Source of the DNA: Thermoanaerobacterales bacterium
GTDB taxonomy: Bacteria > Actinomycetota > Acidimicrobiia > Acidimicrobiales > JACDCH01
DNA: 55,158 bases
Direction: 5' to 3'
Assembly: GCA_017577565.1 (NCBI GenBank)
Contig: PKRH01000006.1
Coordinates: 1 to 55,158 of the forward strand
The notes below the pieces were generated by a model, which saw only the letters and a list, made by a program, of their open reading frames with translations, searched no databases and was not told where the DNA came from. Position numbers and translations under genes: made by a program. This document shows positions 17,181 through 24,693 of the stretch, piece by piece; position 1 is the stretch's first letter, and every line of letters starts with the position of its first letter.

Positions 17181-18776
17181 CTACTTCACGTCCGCCATGA
17201 CGAGGGGCGGGTTGTGCAGGTGGGTGATGGTGGCGTCCCGGCCGACCACGTCCTCGGCCATCTCCAGCGCGTCCTGCAGGGTCGAGGCCGGCGTGAACCC
17301 GAGGCGGCGGACCGCCCGCCGGTCGCCCCCGACGACGATGACCTTGCCGGCGTGCGCCAGGCCGTGGCAGCCCCAGTACCACATGTAGAAGGGGTGGACG
17401 CCGTGGTAGGCGTAGCTGGTCCGGTAGAGGTGCCGGTACCACTCGTCCTCGGCGAACTGCTTCTCGTAGCGGGCCTCGATCTCGACCGGGTCGGTCGTCT
17501 CGGCGAGGACCTGCTCGAAGAAGTCGATGTAGCTGGGGTGGTGGACCGGGTGGAACTCCCAGGTCGTCGGGTGGCTCATGATCACCACCCCGCCCTCGCG
17601 CACCAGCGGCCGCCCCCGGTACATGTTGAAGAAGTAGCCCAGCCCCAGGCACATCACCAGGATCGGGTTCATGATCGAGTTGACGTTGTAGGGGCAGATG
17701 TAGGGCAGGCCCATCGTCAGGATGTCGGTCTGGCCCTCGACCTCGACGAGCTGCTGGCGGTACACGTTCTCGGTCGTGATCTCGTGGACCGCCTCGACCT
17801 CGCCGGCCTGCACCGAGGTCAGCCCGTAGGGCGCCCGCCACGAGTGGAAGATGCGGCGCCGGGCCGGCAGGGGCAGCCGGTCGAGGCCGGCCTTCATGGC
17901 GAGGAAGGCCGCCCGGTCCCGGGCCGTCCACTCCCACTCGCGCTTCTGCAGCACCGACAGCGGCCCGGTGGCGCCGAACGTGTCGTTGTTCAGCGTCGTC
18001 TCGATCTGGAAGATCTTCACGCCGGCGTCGCGGATGACCTTGCCCATGCGCCAGTTCGAGCTGTGCAGCTCGGACGAGTGGCGGTCCATGAAGCTCGTCG
18101 AGTGGCGCATGGTCCGCACGTTGTGGTGGTGGCGCAGGCTGCGGTAGCTGGCCAGGCCGGTGGCGGTCGACTTGTGGCCGCCGTCCATCGACACGAGGTT
18201 GATGTTCACGTAGACGAGCAGGTCGCTCTCCGCGGCCCGCTTGTTGATCTCGACCTCCTCGCCGTGGGGCGTGGTGCCCAGGAAGGCGAGGTTGTCGGGG
18301 TCCTCGGCGTCGTGGTTGTAGAGCAGGCCGTGGGGCGCGAACGCGTCGTAGACCCGGTCGCCGACGGCGTGGCGCAGCTCGGCCTCGGTCATCCGCCGGT
18401 GCAGCGCCAGGGCGGCGATGATGTGGACGTCGTCGACGCCGGCCTCGGCCGCGAGGTCGAGGACCGCCTCGATGACCCGCTGGCGCACGTCCGGCCGGCG
18501 CATCGGCGGCAGCGGCAGCGAGACGTCGTCGAAGGCGATGGTCAGCTTCATGCCGGGGCGGAGCAGCGCCCGCAGGGGCGGGCTGTCGCCGACCGGGTTC
18601 TCCAGGGCGTGGCGGATGGCCCCCTCGGGGTCCTCCAGCGGCTCGAGGGGCTCGGCGGGGTAGACCACCCGGCTGCGGTCGGGCGGCAGCTTCTCGAGCC
18701 GGAAGCCCTCGCCGTGGTGGAACAGGATCGGCGGGGTCGACCGGTCGACGTCGAGGACGAAACCGGGGCGGGGCAT
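17181..18776 (-). CDS. LarA/DUF2088-like (nickel-pincer racemase family) protein
   Basis: 531 aa, about 100 residues longer than typical lactate racemase LarA. Recognisable blocks are FDDVSLPLPPMRRP in place of the DxTRP region, ALHRRMTEAE (H126) for the THRxxT motif, NHDAEDPDNLAFLGTT (H155), GGHKST (K202) at the position of the pincer-carrying lysine, and RHHHN (H216-218) near the nickel-ligand histidine. The PH motif before the lysine is not obvious. The family racemises or epimerises 2-hydroxy acids with a nickel-pincer nucleotide, but many homologs have other substrates. The cofactor genes larB, larC and larE are not in the window. SD GGAGGAG lies 8 nt before the ATG, which directly abuts the stop of a 29-codon ORF. 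Confidence 0.78.
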   Translation of the reverse strand: MPRPGFVLDVDRSTPPILFHHGEGFRLEKLPPDRSRVVYPAEPLEPLEDPEGAIRHALENPVGDSPPLRALLRPGMKLTIAFDDVSLPLPPMRRPDVRQRVIEAVLDLAAEAGVDDVHIIAALALHRRMTEAELRHAVGDRVYDAFAPHGLLYNHDAEDPDNLAFLGTTPHGEEVEINKRAAESDLLVYVNINLVSMDGGHKSTATGLASYRSLRHHHNVRTMRHSTSFMDRHSSELHSSNWRMGKVIRDAGVKIFQIETTLNNDTFGATGPLSVLQKREWEWTARDRAAFLAMKAGLDRLPLPARRRIFHSWRAPYGLTSVQAGEVEAVHEITTENVYRQQLVEVEGQTDILTMGLPYICPYNVNSIMNPILVMCLGLGYFFNMYRGRPLVREGGVVIMSHPTTWEFHPVHHPSYIDFFEQVLAETTDPVEIEARYEKQFAEDEWYRHLYRTSYAYHGVHPFYMWYWGCHGLAHAGKVIVVGGDRRAVRRLGFTPASTLQDALEMAEDVVGRDATITHLHNPPLVMADVK

Positions 18777-18866
18777 CTAGCGGGCTCCTCCGGGCGGGTT
18801 CTCTCCGGGTCGGCGTCGGCGGCGGGCGCTCGGGCGGGCCGACGCCACGGCGGTCGTGGTGGTCAT
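18777..18866 (-). CDS. possible 29-residue leader/coupling mini-ORF
   Basis: ATG 18866 overlaps the ADH stop as ATGA and the TAG stop (18779-18777) is immediately followed by the ATG of the LarA-like gene. The peptide is Thr/Ser-rich then strongly basic (ARRRRRPGENPPGGAR). Being locked to both neighbours, it may simply carry ribosomes across the 86-bp gap, with the LarA-like SD inside it. It could equally be chance; no homolog is known to me. Confidence 0.3.
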   Translation of the reverse strand: MTTTTAVASARPSARRRRRPGENPPGGAR

Positions 18867-20029
18867 GGGCGCCTCCGGCGGTCGGCGCGCAGGTCGAACG
18901 CGATCTTCACGGCGCCCCGGGCGCCGGCGTTGGCCGCGTGGTCGATCGCGTCCTCGAAGCGGGCGAGCGGGTAGGTCGCCGACACGAGCCGGCCGAGGTC
19001 GAGGTCGCGGACCAGCTCGATGGCGGTGGCGAAGTCGTGGGTGCGGTCGTCGTGCTGGTCGTAGGCGTAGACGCCGCGCAGGGCGACCTCGCGCTGCCAC
19101 ACCGGGGTGAGGTCGATGGTCGTCACCCCGGGCATGCCCACCATGTGGACGGTGCCGCCGGGGGCGGCGACGCGGACGGCCTGGGCGAGCGACCGCTCGG
19201 AGCCGACGCAGTCGACGACCGCCGGGAAGCCGCCCGTGAGCTGCCCGTTGTCGAGCACGAACGACGAGGTCGCCGAGCGGATCACCCGCTCGAGCTCGCC
19301 CGGCTCGCAGACGACGTCGGCACCCAGCTCCTTGGCCCAGCGCCGCTGCTCGGGGTGCTTGGCCGTGGCCACGAGGGTCGTCGGCCGGGCGAGGGCGCGC
19401 AGCGCGGCGATGGTCAGCAGCCCGAGCGCCCCGGCGCCCACGACCGCCACCTCGGCCGCCTCGACCTGGCGGGCGGCGTGGACCGCGCAGGCGGTGGGCT
19501 CGACGAGCACGGCCTGCTCGTCGGTGATGTCGTCGGGGACCTCGACGACCTGGGCCGGGTGGACGACCATCTCCTGGGCCCAGCCGCCGCCGGTGGACTC
19601 GCAGTAGCCGCACTGCAGCCCGGGCTCGAGATCGCCGAAGGCGACCCGCTCGCACAGGTTGATGCGACCGGCCCGGCACATGGCGCACGGCGGGCTGATG
19701 CCCCGGGTGGCGCAGTGCAGCACGGGGACGACGACGACCCGGCGACCGTCCTCGAGGTCGCCCACGATCTCGTGGCCGGGCGTGAACGGGAACGAGACGA
19801 TCGGCTCGAACCAGCGGGACGACCGGCCGTCGACGGTGGCGAGGTCGCTGCCGCAGATGCCCGACAGCCGTGGCCGCAGCCGCAGCCAGTCCGGGCCCGG
19901 CAGCTCGGGCGGGTCGACGTCGCGGAGCGACAGCGGCCCGTAGCGGGCGCCGCGGCCGGGGCGGAGCTGGCCCGCCACCATGGCCGCCGCGAACCGGGCC
20001 GGCCGGCGGGAGAACACGAGGGCCTTCAT
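18863..20029 (-). CDS. zinc-dependent alcohol dehydrogenase (MDR family)
   Basis: 388 aa. The catalytic zinc ligands appear as SGICGSD (C59) and GHEIVG (H86-E87). A four-Cys structural zinc lobe is present but with wider first spacing: C106, C115, C118, C126. The Rossmann motif is VVGAGALG, followed by a TAKHPEQ strand. It should oxidise an alcohol or reduce an aldehyde with NAD(P). ATG 20029 overlaps the stop of the acyl-CoA-reductase/HAD fusion (ATGA), so the two are co-translated and the fatty aldehyde or alcohol made upstream is a plausible substrate. Confidence 0.9.
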   Translation of the reverse strand: MKALVFSRRPARFAAAMVAGQLRPGRGARYGPLSLRDVDPPELPGPDWLRLRPRLSGICGSDLATVDGRSSRWFEPIVSFPFTPGHEIVGDLEDGRRVVVVPVLHCATRGISPPCAMCRAGRINLCERVAFGDLEPGLQCGYCESTGGGWAQEMVVHPAQVVEVPDDITDEQAVLVEPTACAVHAARQVEAAEVAVVGAGALGLLTIAALRALARPTTLVATAKHPEQRRWAKELGADVVCEPGELERVIRSATSSFVLDNGQLTGGFPAVVDCVGSERSLAQAVRVAAPGGTVHMVGMPGVTTIDLTPVWQREVALRGVYAYDQHDDRTHDFATAIELVRDLDLGRLVSATYPLARFEDAIDHAANAGARGAVKIAFDLRADRRRRP

Positions 20030-22473
20030 CGCCAGCCTCCCCGGGGTCCGCTGGCCAGGGCCGGCCGGTCGCGGTCACGGCCGTCGCGACCCCGGCGGTC
20101 GCCGCCGCCCCAGACGTCGGCGGTCAGCAGCCGGGTGAGCCAGCTCGGCCGCCCGCCGGCGCCCCACGGCGGGCCGATGGGCAGCAGGGGCTCGGGGACG
20201 CCGGGTGCCTTGTCGAAGTGCTCGACCAGCCAGCCCCGCTTGCGGGCGAGGGCGGACAGGCGGGTCTCGGGGTTGACCGCCACCGGGAAGCCGACCGCCT
20301 CGAGCATCGGCAGGTCGGAGGTCGAGTCCGCGTAGGCCACCCCCTCGGCCAGGTCGAAGCCGTGGGCCTCGGCGTACTCGGCGAGGAGGGTCGCCCGGGC
20401 CTCGCCGGTGGGCGGCACGTCGGTGAGCTCGCCCCGGTAGGTCCCGTCGGGGCGGGTGTCGAGCCGGGCGCAGACCACGTCGTCGAACAGGGGCCGCAGC
20501 GGGGCGATGGCGAAGTCCAGGGCGCCGGTGATGAGCAGCGTGCGGTGGCCGAGCCGGCGGTGCTCGCGCACCCGGCGGATGGCCGCCGGGAACGCCTTGG
20601 CCAGCAGCAGGTGGCTGAACATCTCCCGGGCGTCGGCCTCGAGCTGCTCGACGGGCGCCTTGTCGTAGCGGCGGTAGAAGTGGCGTAGGAAGTCGCTGCG
20701 GTCGCGGCGGTCGAGGGCGAGCAGGCTCGGCGCCTCGGCCAGCGTGCGGACGACGTGGCGCAGGCGGTCCTCGCGGGGGAGGCGCCGGGTGGCCAGCCAC
20801 GAGTAGGCGGCCACGACGTTCGAGGCGATGAGCGTGTTCTCCAGGTCGAAGGCCGCGAAGTGGCGGTCGGGGGAGAGGACCTGGCGGCGCAGGCGGGTGG
20901 CGCGGCTCTCGACCGTGCGGCCCCCCGGCGTGGTGCGCACCCGGGCGTGCTCGACCACCGACGGCAGGTGGATGTCGTGGACGTAGGTCGGCCAGTCGAC
21001 GACCCGGGGGTCGAAGCAGAACCGGTCGCGGTCGGCCGGGTCGAGGCGCTCGTGGCGGGCGAGCAGGTTGTCGACGCCGTAGATGGCCTCGCACTCGGCG
21101 TACGCCCCGTAGAGCTCGACGTAGCCGAGGGCGCGCTCCGCCTCCTCGCGCCGCTCCTCCAGCCGGGCGGACCACTCGGCCTGCCGGCCCCGCAGGGGCA
21201 GGGACTGCAGCAGGGCCTCGGCCCGGGCGAGCGTCGAGCGGGCCCGCTCGAGCTGGCGCTGCACCCGCCCCCGCCCGGGGAACGACCAGTCGGGCACGAC
21301 GATCGGCTGGCCGTCGCTGTCGTAGAGCGGGTGCTCGGTGAACCACTCGCGCACGAGGTCGACGAGCTGCCGGTAGCGCAGCGGGTTGACCGAGCCCGAG
21401 GCGACCTGGGTGACGGCCGGCTCGGCCGGCGGCCCCTCGGCGGCCACGGCGATGATGGCCGCCACCACCAGGTCGACGGGGATGACGTCGACGGTGCCCT
21501 CGGGGACGCCGGGGAACTCCTTCAGCAGGCCCCGGGCGTAGCTGATGATGATCGGCTCGGCCATGCGGAAGCCCCGGATCCAGCCCGGCCGGGGCTCGGC
21601 CCAGGCCGACTCGATGATCGAGGGCCGAACGATCGACACGGGGATGTCGCCCCGCTGCTCCAGCAGCGCCCGCTCGCCGAGGGCCTTCGTGTAGGCGTAG
21701 GCGTCGGGCCAGCCGAGCGAGGCGGCCCGGGCCCGCCCTGCCTCGACCATGCGCTCCCGGACCCAGGCCTCCCGGCGCTGCTCGGTCTTGGCGGCCAGCG
21801 CCGGCGTGCCGGCGGCGCCGAGCTCGCGCCGGGCCTCGGCCCGGAAGCGGGCGAGGGCCTCGGGGCGCCGGCTCTCGGCTTCGGCGTCGCGGCGGGCCCG
21901 CCGGGCGGCCTCGACCTCGGCCCGCCAGTCGACGTCGACGTAGAACGGGCTGTCGGCGACGTGCTCCTCGGGGGCCGCACCCCGCCGGTGGCCGGCGACG
22001 TAGCAGGTCGACACCGCGACCAGGTGCGGGGTGGCCCCGAGCTCGCGCAGGGTCTGCGCGATGCGGGAGGGGCCGAGGAGGTTGACCTCGACGGCGGTGT
22101 CGAGCGGCGAGTCGAACGCGACGGTGGCCGCCGAGTGGACGACGACGTCGCAGCCGGCCAGCACCGCCCGGCCGGCCTCGTCGAGGCCGAGCCCGTCGGT
22201 GCCCACGTCGCCGGAGATCACCTGCACCCGCCGCTCGACCATCTCGTCGAAGGCCTCGGCGCCCAGCTCGGCGCGCAGGCGGTCGAAGGCGTCGTTGCGG
22301 AAGATCTCCCGCCGGGCCCGCTGGGCCGCGCTGGAGCGCTTGCCGGGGCGGACGAGCAGCACGAGCTCGGTGCCGGGCACCGAGCGGAGCAGCCGCTCGA
22401 TGAGCGCGGTGCCGAGGAAGCCGGTGCCGCCGGTGATGGCGATGCGCCTGCCGTCGAGGGCCTCCGGTATCAC
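20026..22473 (-). CDS. fatty acyl-CoA reductase-like SDR fused to HAD-IB phosphatase-like domain
   Basis: 815 aa. Residues 1-about 390 form an extended SDR of the fatty-acyl-CoA-reductase type: TGGTGFLG (14-21) binds NADPH and the catalytic pair is Y259/K263 (YAYTK), with a charged helical insertion at about 180-250. Residues about 535-760 form a HAD-IB domain with motif I FDLENTL (nucleophile D543, but E545 and T547), motif II LLITGALDF, and motif IV ADSTSDLPML (D716, D720). The usual second motif-I Asp is Glu, and the expected motif-III Lys region reads GEARAT. The N-terminal half probably reduces an acyl thioester to aldehyde or alcohol. The start is GTG 22473, 7 nt after a -10-like hexamer, hence probably leaderless. 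Confidence 0.82.
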   Translation of the reverse strand: MIPEALDGRRIAITGGTGFLGTALIERLLRSVPGTELVLLVRPGKRSSAAQRARREIFRNDAFDRLRAELGAEAFDEMVERRVQVISGDVGTDGLGLDEAGRAVLAGCDVVVHSAATVAFDSPLDTAVEVNLLGPSRIAQTLRELGATPHLVAVSTCYVAGHRRGAAPEEHVADSPFYVDVDWRAEVEAARRARRDAEAESRRPEALARFRAEARRELGAAGTPALAAKTEQRREAWVRERMVEAGRARAASLGWPDAYAYTKALGERALLEQRGDIPVSIVRPSIIESAWAEPRPGWIRGFRMAEPIIISYARGLLKEFPGVPEGTVDVIPVDLVVAAIIAVAAEGPPAEPAVTQVASGSVNPLRYRQLVDLVREWFTEHPLYDSDGQPIVVPDWSFPGRGRVQRQLERARSTLARAEALLQSLPLRGRQAEWSARLEERREEAERALGYVELYGAYAECEAIYGVDNLLARHERLDPADRDRFCFDPRVVDWPTYVHDIHLPSVVEHARVRTTPGGRTVESRATRLRRQVLSPDRHFAAFDLENTLIASNVVAAYSWLATRRLPREDRLRHVVRTLAEAPSLLALDRRDRSDFLRHFYRRYDKAPVEQLEADAREMFSHLLLAKAFPAAIRRVREHRRLGHRTLLITGALDFAIAPLRPLFDDVVCARLDTRPDGTYRGELTDVPPTGEARATLLAEYAEAHGFDLAEGVAYADSTSDLPMLEAVGFPVAVNPETRLSALARKRGWLVEHFDKAPGVPEPLLPIGPPWGAGGRPSWLTRLLTADVWGGGDRRGRDGRDRDRPALASGPRGGWR

Positions 22474-22480
22474 GCCCCCG

Positions 22481-22486
22481 TGTCTA
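22481..22486 (-). promoter_or_regulatory. -10 element of leaderless promoter for the reductase/ADH/LarA/PlsC operon
   Basis: TAGACA on the minus strand, 7 nt before GTG 22473. It overlaps the left arm of the TetR palindrome. It departs from TAnnnT at the last base. Confidence 0.45.
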
Positions 22487-22498
22487 CCATTTGGTAGA
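22483..22498. promoter_or_regulatory. TetR operator palindrome
   Basis: Seven-bp arms TCTACCA and TGGTAGA around a TT centre, lying in the 24 bp between the divergent start codons. It covers the candidate -10 of both genes and reaches the first base of the TetR ATG, so a bound TetR dimer would block both promoters. Confidence 0.75.
22485..22490 (+). promoter_or_regulatory. -10 element of leaderless promoter for the TetR gene
   Basis: TACCAT, ending 7 nt before ATG 22498, wholly inside the palindrome. No ribosome-binding site precedes the ATG. Confidence 0.5.
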
Positions 22499-23118
22499 TG
22501 GCGAGCGCGAAGGCGCCGGCGAGGCACCACGGCAACGGCACCGCGGCGCGCATCCTCGACGCCGCCATCGCCGCCTTCGGCACCCGCGGCTACGGCGCCA
22601 CGTCGCTCGACGACCTGGCCCGCGAGCTGGGCATCCGCAAGCAGACGATCCTCTACTGGTACCCGTCGAAGGAGGCGCTGCTCGACGCCGCCATCGACCG
22701 CACCGCGGCCGAGGTCGGCGGGCGCCTCGAGCGGGCCGTCGCCTTCGCCGACCCCGGCTTCGACCGGGTCGAGGCGGTCGTGCGGGCGATGTTCCGCCTG
22801 GCCGCCCGCCACCCGGCGATGATCGGCTTCCTGCGGGAGGTGACCCGGCTCGGCCCGCCGGCGTCGTCCCGGCTGCTCGCCGCCCTGACGCCGCTCATCG
22901 ACCGGGCCGCCGGGTTCCTCGGCGCGGAGATGGACGCCGGGCGCATGCGCCGGCGCGACCCCCGCCTGCTGCTGCTCGCCGCCTACTCGATGGTGACCGG
23001 GTTGGCGACCGAGGTCGAGGTGCTCCGGGCCTTCGGCGAGGAGCCGACGCTGGCGTCGCTGGTGCGCCGCCGGGACGAGCTCGTCGACCTGCTGCGGGAC
23101 GCGCTCGTCCCGGCCTGA
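22498..23118 (+). CDS. TetR/AcrR-family transcriptional regulator
   Basis: 206 aa. The N-terminal helix-turn-helix is standard (ILDAAIAAFGTRGYGATSL, then DLARELGIRKQTILYW and PSKEALL, residues about 17-62). The C-terminal ligand domain is all-helical and variable, consistent with a hydrophobic ligand. The gene is divergent from the lipid operon and its start codon touches the palindrome, so it very likely represses both itself and that operon, with an acyl-CoA, aldehyde or alcohol as possible inducer (inference). Confidence 0.93.
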   Translation: MASAKAPARHHGNGTAARILDAAIAAFGTRGYGATSLDDLARELGIRKQTILYWYPSKEALLDAAIDRTAAEVGGRLERAVAFADPGFDRVEAVVRAMFRLAARHPAMIGFLREVTRLGPPASSRLLAALTPLIDRAAGFLGAEMDAGRMRRRDPRLLLLAAYSMVTGLATEVEVLRAFGEEPTLASLVRRRDELVDLLRDALVPA

Positions 23119-23137
23119 TCCCGGGCCCGGCGCCGGC

Positions 23138-24502
23138 TCACCCGGTGACGAGCCGGGAGTTGAGGATGTACTCGATGCTCTCCACCGTCGAGAAGCAGGT
23201 CAGCCGGGTGCCGTTGATGGTCACCGACGACGACACCATGCCGGCGGCGACGGCCCGCGCGGGCTCGACCGGCCGGTAGACGGGCCCGCCGCTGTCGCCG
23301 GGCAGGCTCGGGTGGTCGATGCACGAGTAGTAGAACGACTTGCCGGCAGCGTCGCAGCAGATCCACTGGTTGGCCCGGACGACGCGTCCGCAGTTGCCCG
23401 AGTCGCTGGTGACGCCCTGGAAGCAGAGCTCCAGCCCGTTGCCGATCTGGGCGTTGAGGTACTTGCCGGTGACGGTCCGGTGGCTGCGCCCGCCGACACC
23501 GGCCCGGATCTCGGGTCGGTGCGGCCAGCCGCGGGCGGACAGCGAGATCAGCGCCGCGTCGGCCTGGACCCAGACGTGGGGCTGGTAGCCGTTGGCCCGG
23601 ATGACGTCGACGATGGCGGGACCGATGACGACGCCGTCGTTCACCCGCCCGCAGTGGCCGGCGGTGCTGCCGAAGTAGCCGAACGCGTTGGCCCACACGT
23701 AGCCGGTCGTGCAGCCGTTCCACCGGGTGCCGACGAGGATGCGGGTGCTCAGGCCCGCCGCGTAGGGCGGGAACGTGTTGCGGTCGGCCTGCGGGGCGAT
23801 GTCGATGTCGACCTCCGGAACGACCTCGACCGCCTCGGCGAGGTCGCTGGCCGGCTCCTCGCCGGGCGGGGGTGGGGGCGGCGTGGTCGTCGGCGGCACC
23901 CGCGGGTCCCGCGGGCCGGGCGTCCCCCAGGGGGTGCCGACCCGGGGGGCGCGGCCCCGCTCGCGGTTCTGCCGCCGGGCGCCCCGCCGGGCGGCCTCCC
24001 GGGCCTCGCTCGTGGTCGCCGAGACGTCGGCGGCCTCGGTGCGGACGACGACCGCGTTGGCGGCCACGTCGACCTCGACGGTGAAGTCGCCCTCGTCGGG
24101 GTCGAGGGAGAGCGCGATCTCGTCCTGGGCGGCGAGCAGGTCGTCGTAGCCGTGGGTCACGGCGTCGGTCACCACCCGGGGGTGGTGACCGGTCAGGCCG
24201 GCGACCGTGGCCCGGTCCGCCTCGGTGGCGTCGACGACCGCCACGTGCAGCACGTCGTCGTGCCGCCGGTCCTCGATCCAGTAGCCGCCGTAGCGGTCGC
24301 CGAAGGCGTCCTGGAGGGCGGGGACGACCACCGTGAGGTCGAGCTCGGTGGCGATGTCGGTCGGGCCGGGGGGCTGGCCGGTGCGGTGCGGGACGGCGGG
24401 CCGGGACGGCGGCCGGGCGGCGGGGTCCGCCGCGGACGGGTGGGGCGCGAGCCCGGCGAGGATCGCCGCGAGGGTGGCGGCCAGGGGGAGTGACCGGCGC
24501 AT
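23138..24502 (-). CDS. secreted S1-family serine protease (streptogrisin/alpha-lytic type)
   Basis: 454 aa. A Sec signal peptide spans about residues 1-25. A prodomain of about 160 residues has features of the alpha-lytic protease pro-region. A Pro/Thr-rich linker (about 200-215) precedes the catalytic domain. The triad is H283 (STAGHCG), D315 (QADAAL) and S404 (PGDSGGP). Eight Cys lie in the catalytic domain (264, 284, 360, 371, 382, 383, 394, 436), enough for several disulfides, fitting an exported enzyme. An SD GGAGG lies 7 nt before ATG 24502. Confidence 0.9.
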   Translation of the reverse strand: MRRSLPLAATLAAILAGLAPHPSAADPAARPPSRPAVPHRTGQPPGPTDIATELDLTVVVPALQDAFGDRYGGYWIEDRRHDDVLHVAVVDATEADRATVAGLTGHHPRVVTDAVTHGYDDLLAAQDEIALSLDPDEGDFTVEVDVAANAVVVRTEAADVSATTSEAREAARRGARRQNRERGRAPRVGTPWGTPGPRDPRVPPTTTPPPPPPGEEPASDLAEAVEVVPEVDIDIAPQADRNTFPPYAAGLSTRILVGTRWNGCTTGYVWANAFGYFGSTAGHCGRVNDGVVIGPAIVDVIRANGYQPHVWVQADAALISLSARGWPHRPEIRAGVGGRSHRTVTGKYLNAQIGNGLELCFQGVTSDSGNCGRVVRANQWICCDAAGKSFYYSCIDHPSLPGDSGGPVYRPVEPARAVAAGMVSSSVTINGTRLTCFSTVESIEYILNSRLVTG

Positions 24503-24548
24503 CGTTGGCCTCCGGGGCTGAGCGAGTGGGGAGGGCCCGCCGGGCGAG

Positions 24549-24554
24549 ACGTTA
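24549..24554 (-). promoter_or_regulatory. possible -10 element for the protease gene
   Basis: TAACGT on the minus strand about 47 nt before the start codon. It lies in the 191-bp gap 24503-24693, which is visibly less GC-rich than its surroundings. Nothing else is recognised there. Confidence 0.35.
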
Positions 24555-24693
24555 CCCGGATCACACGCTCAGCGCGCTGATGCTCACGCTGTGCAGAGAA
24601 CCAGCAGCGGACAGTGCCACAGCCAGCACGGTGTGCGTTGTCAGTCGTCGCGCGGCGCGGGGCCTGCCGGCACCCGCCTCGGGCCGCCGCCGC

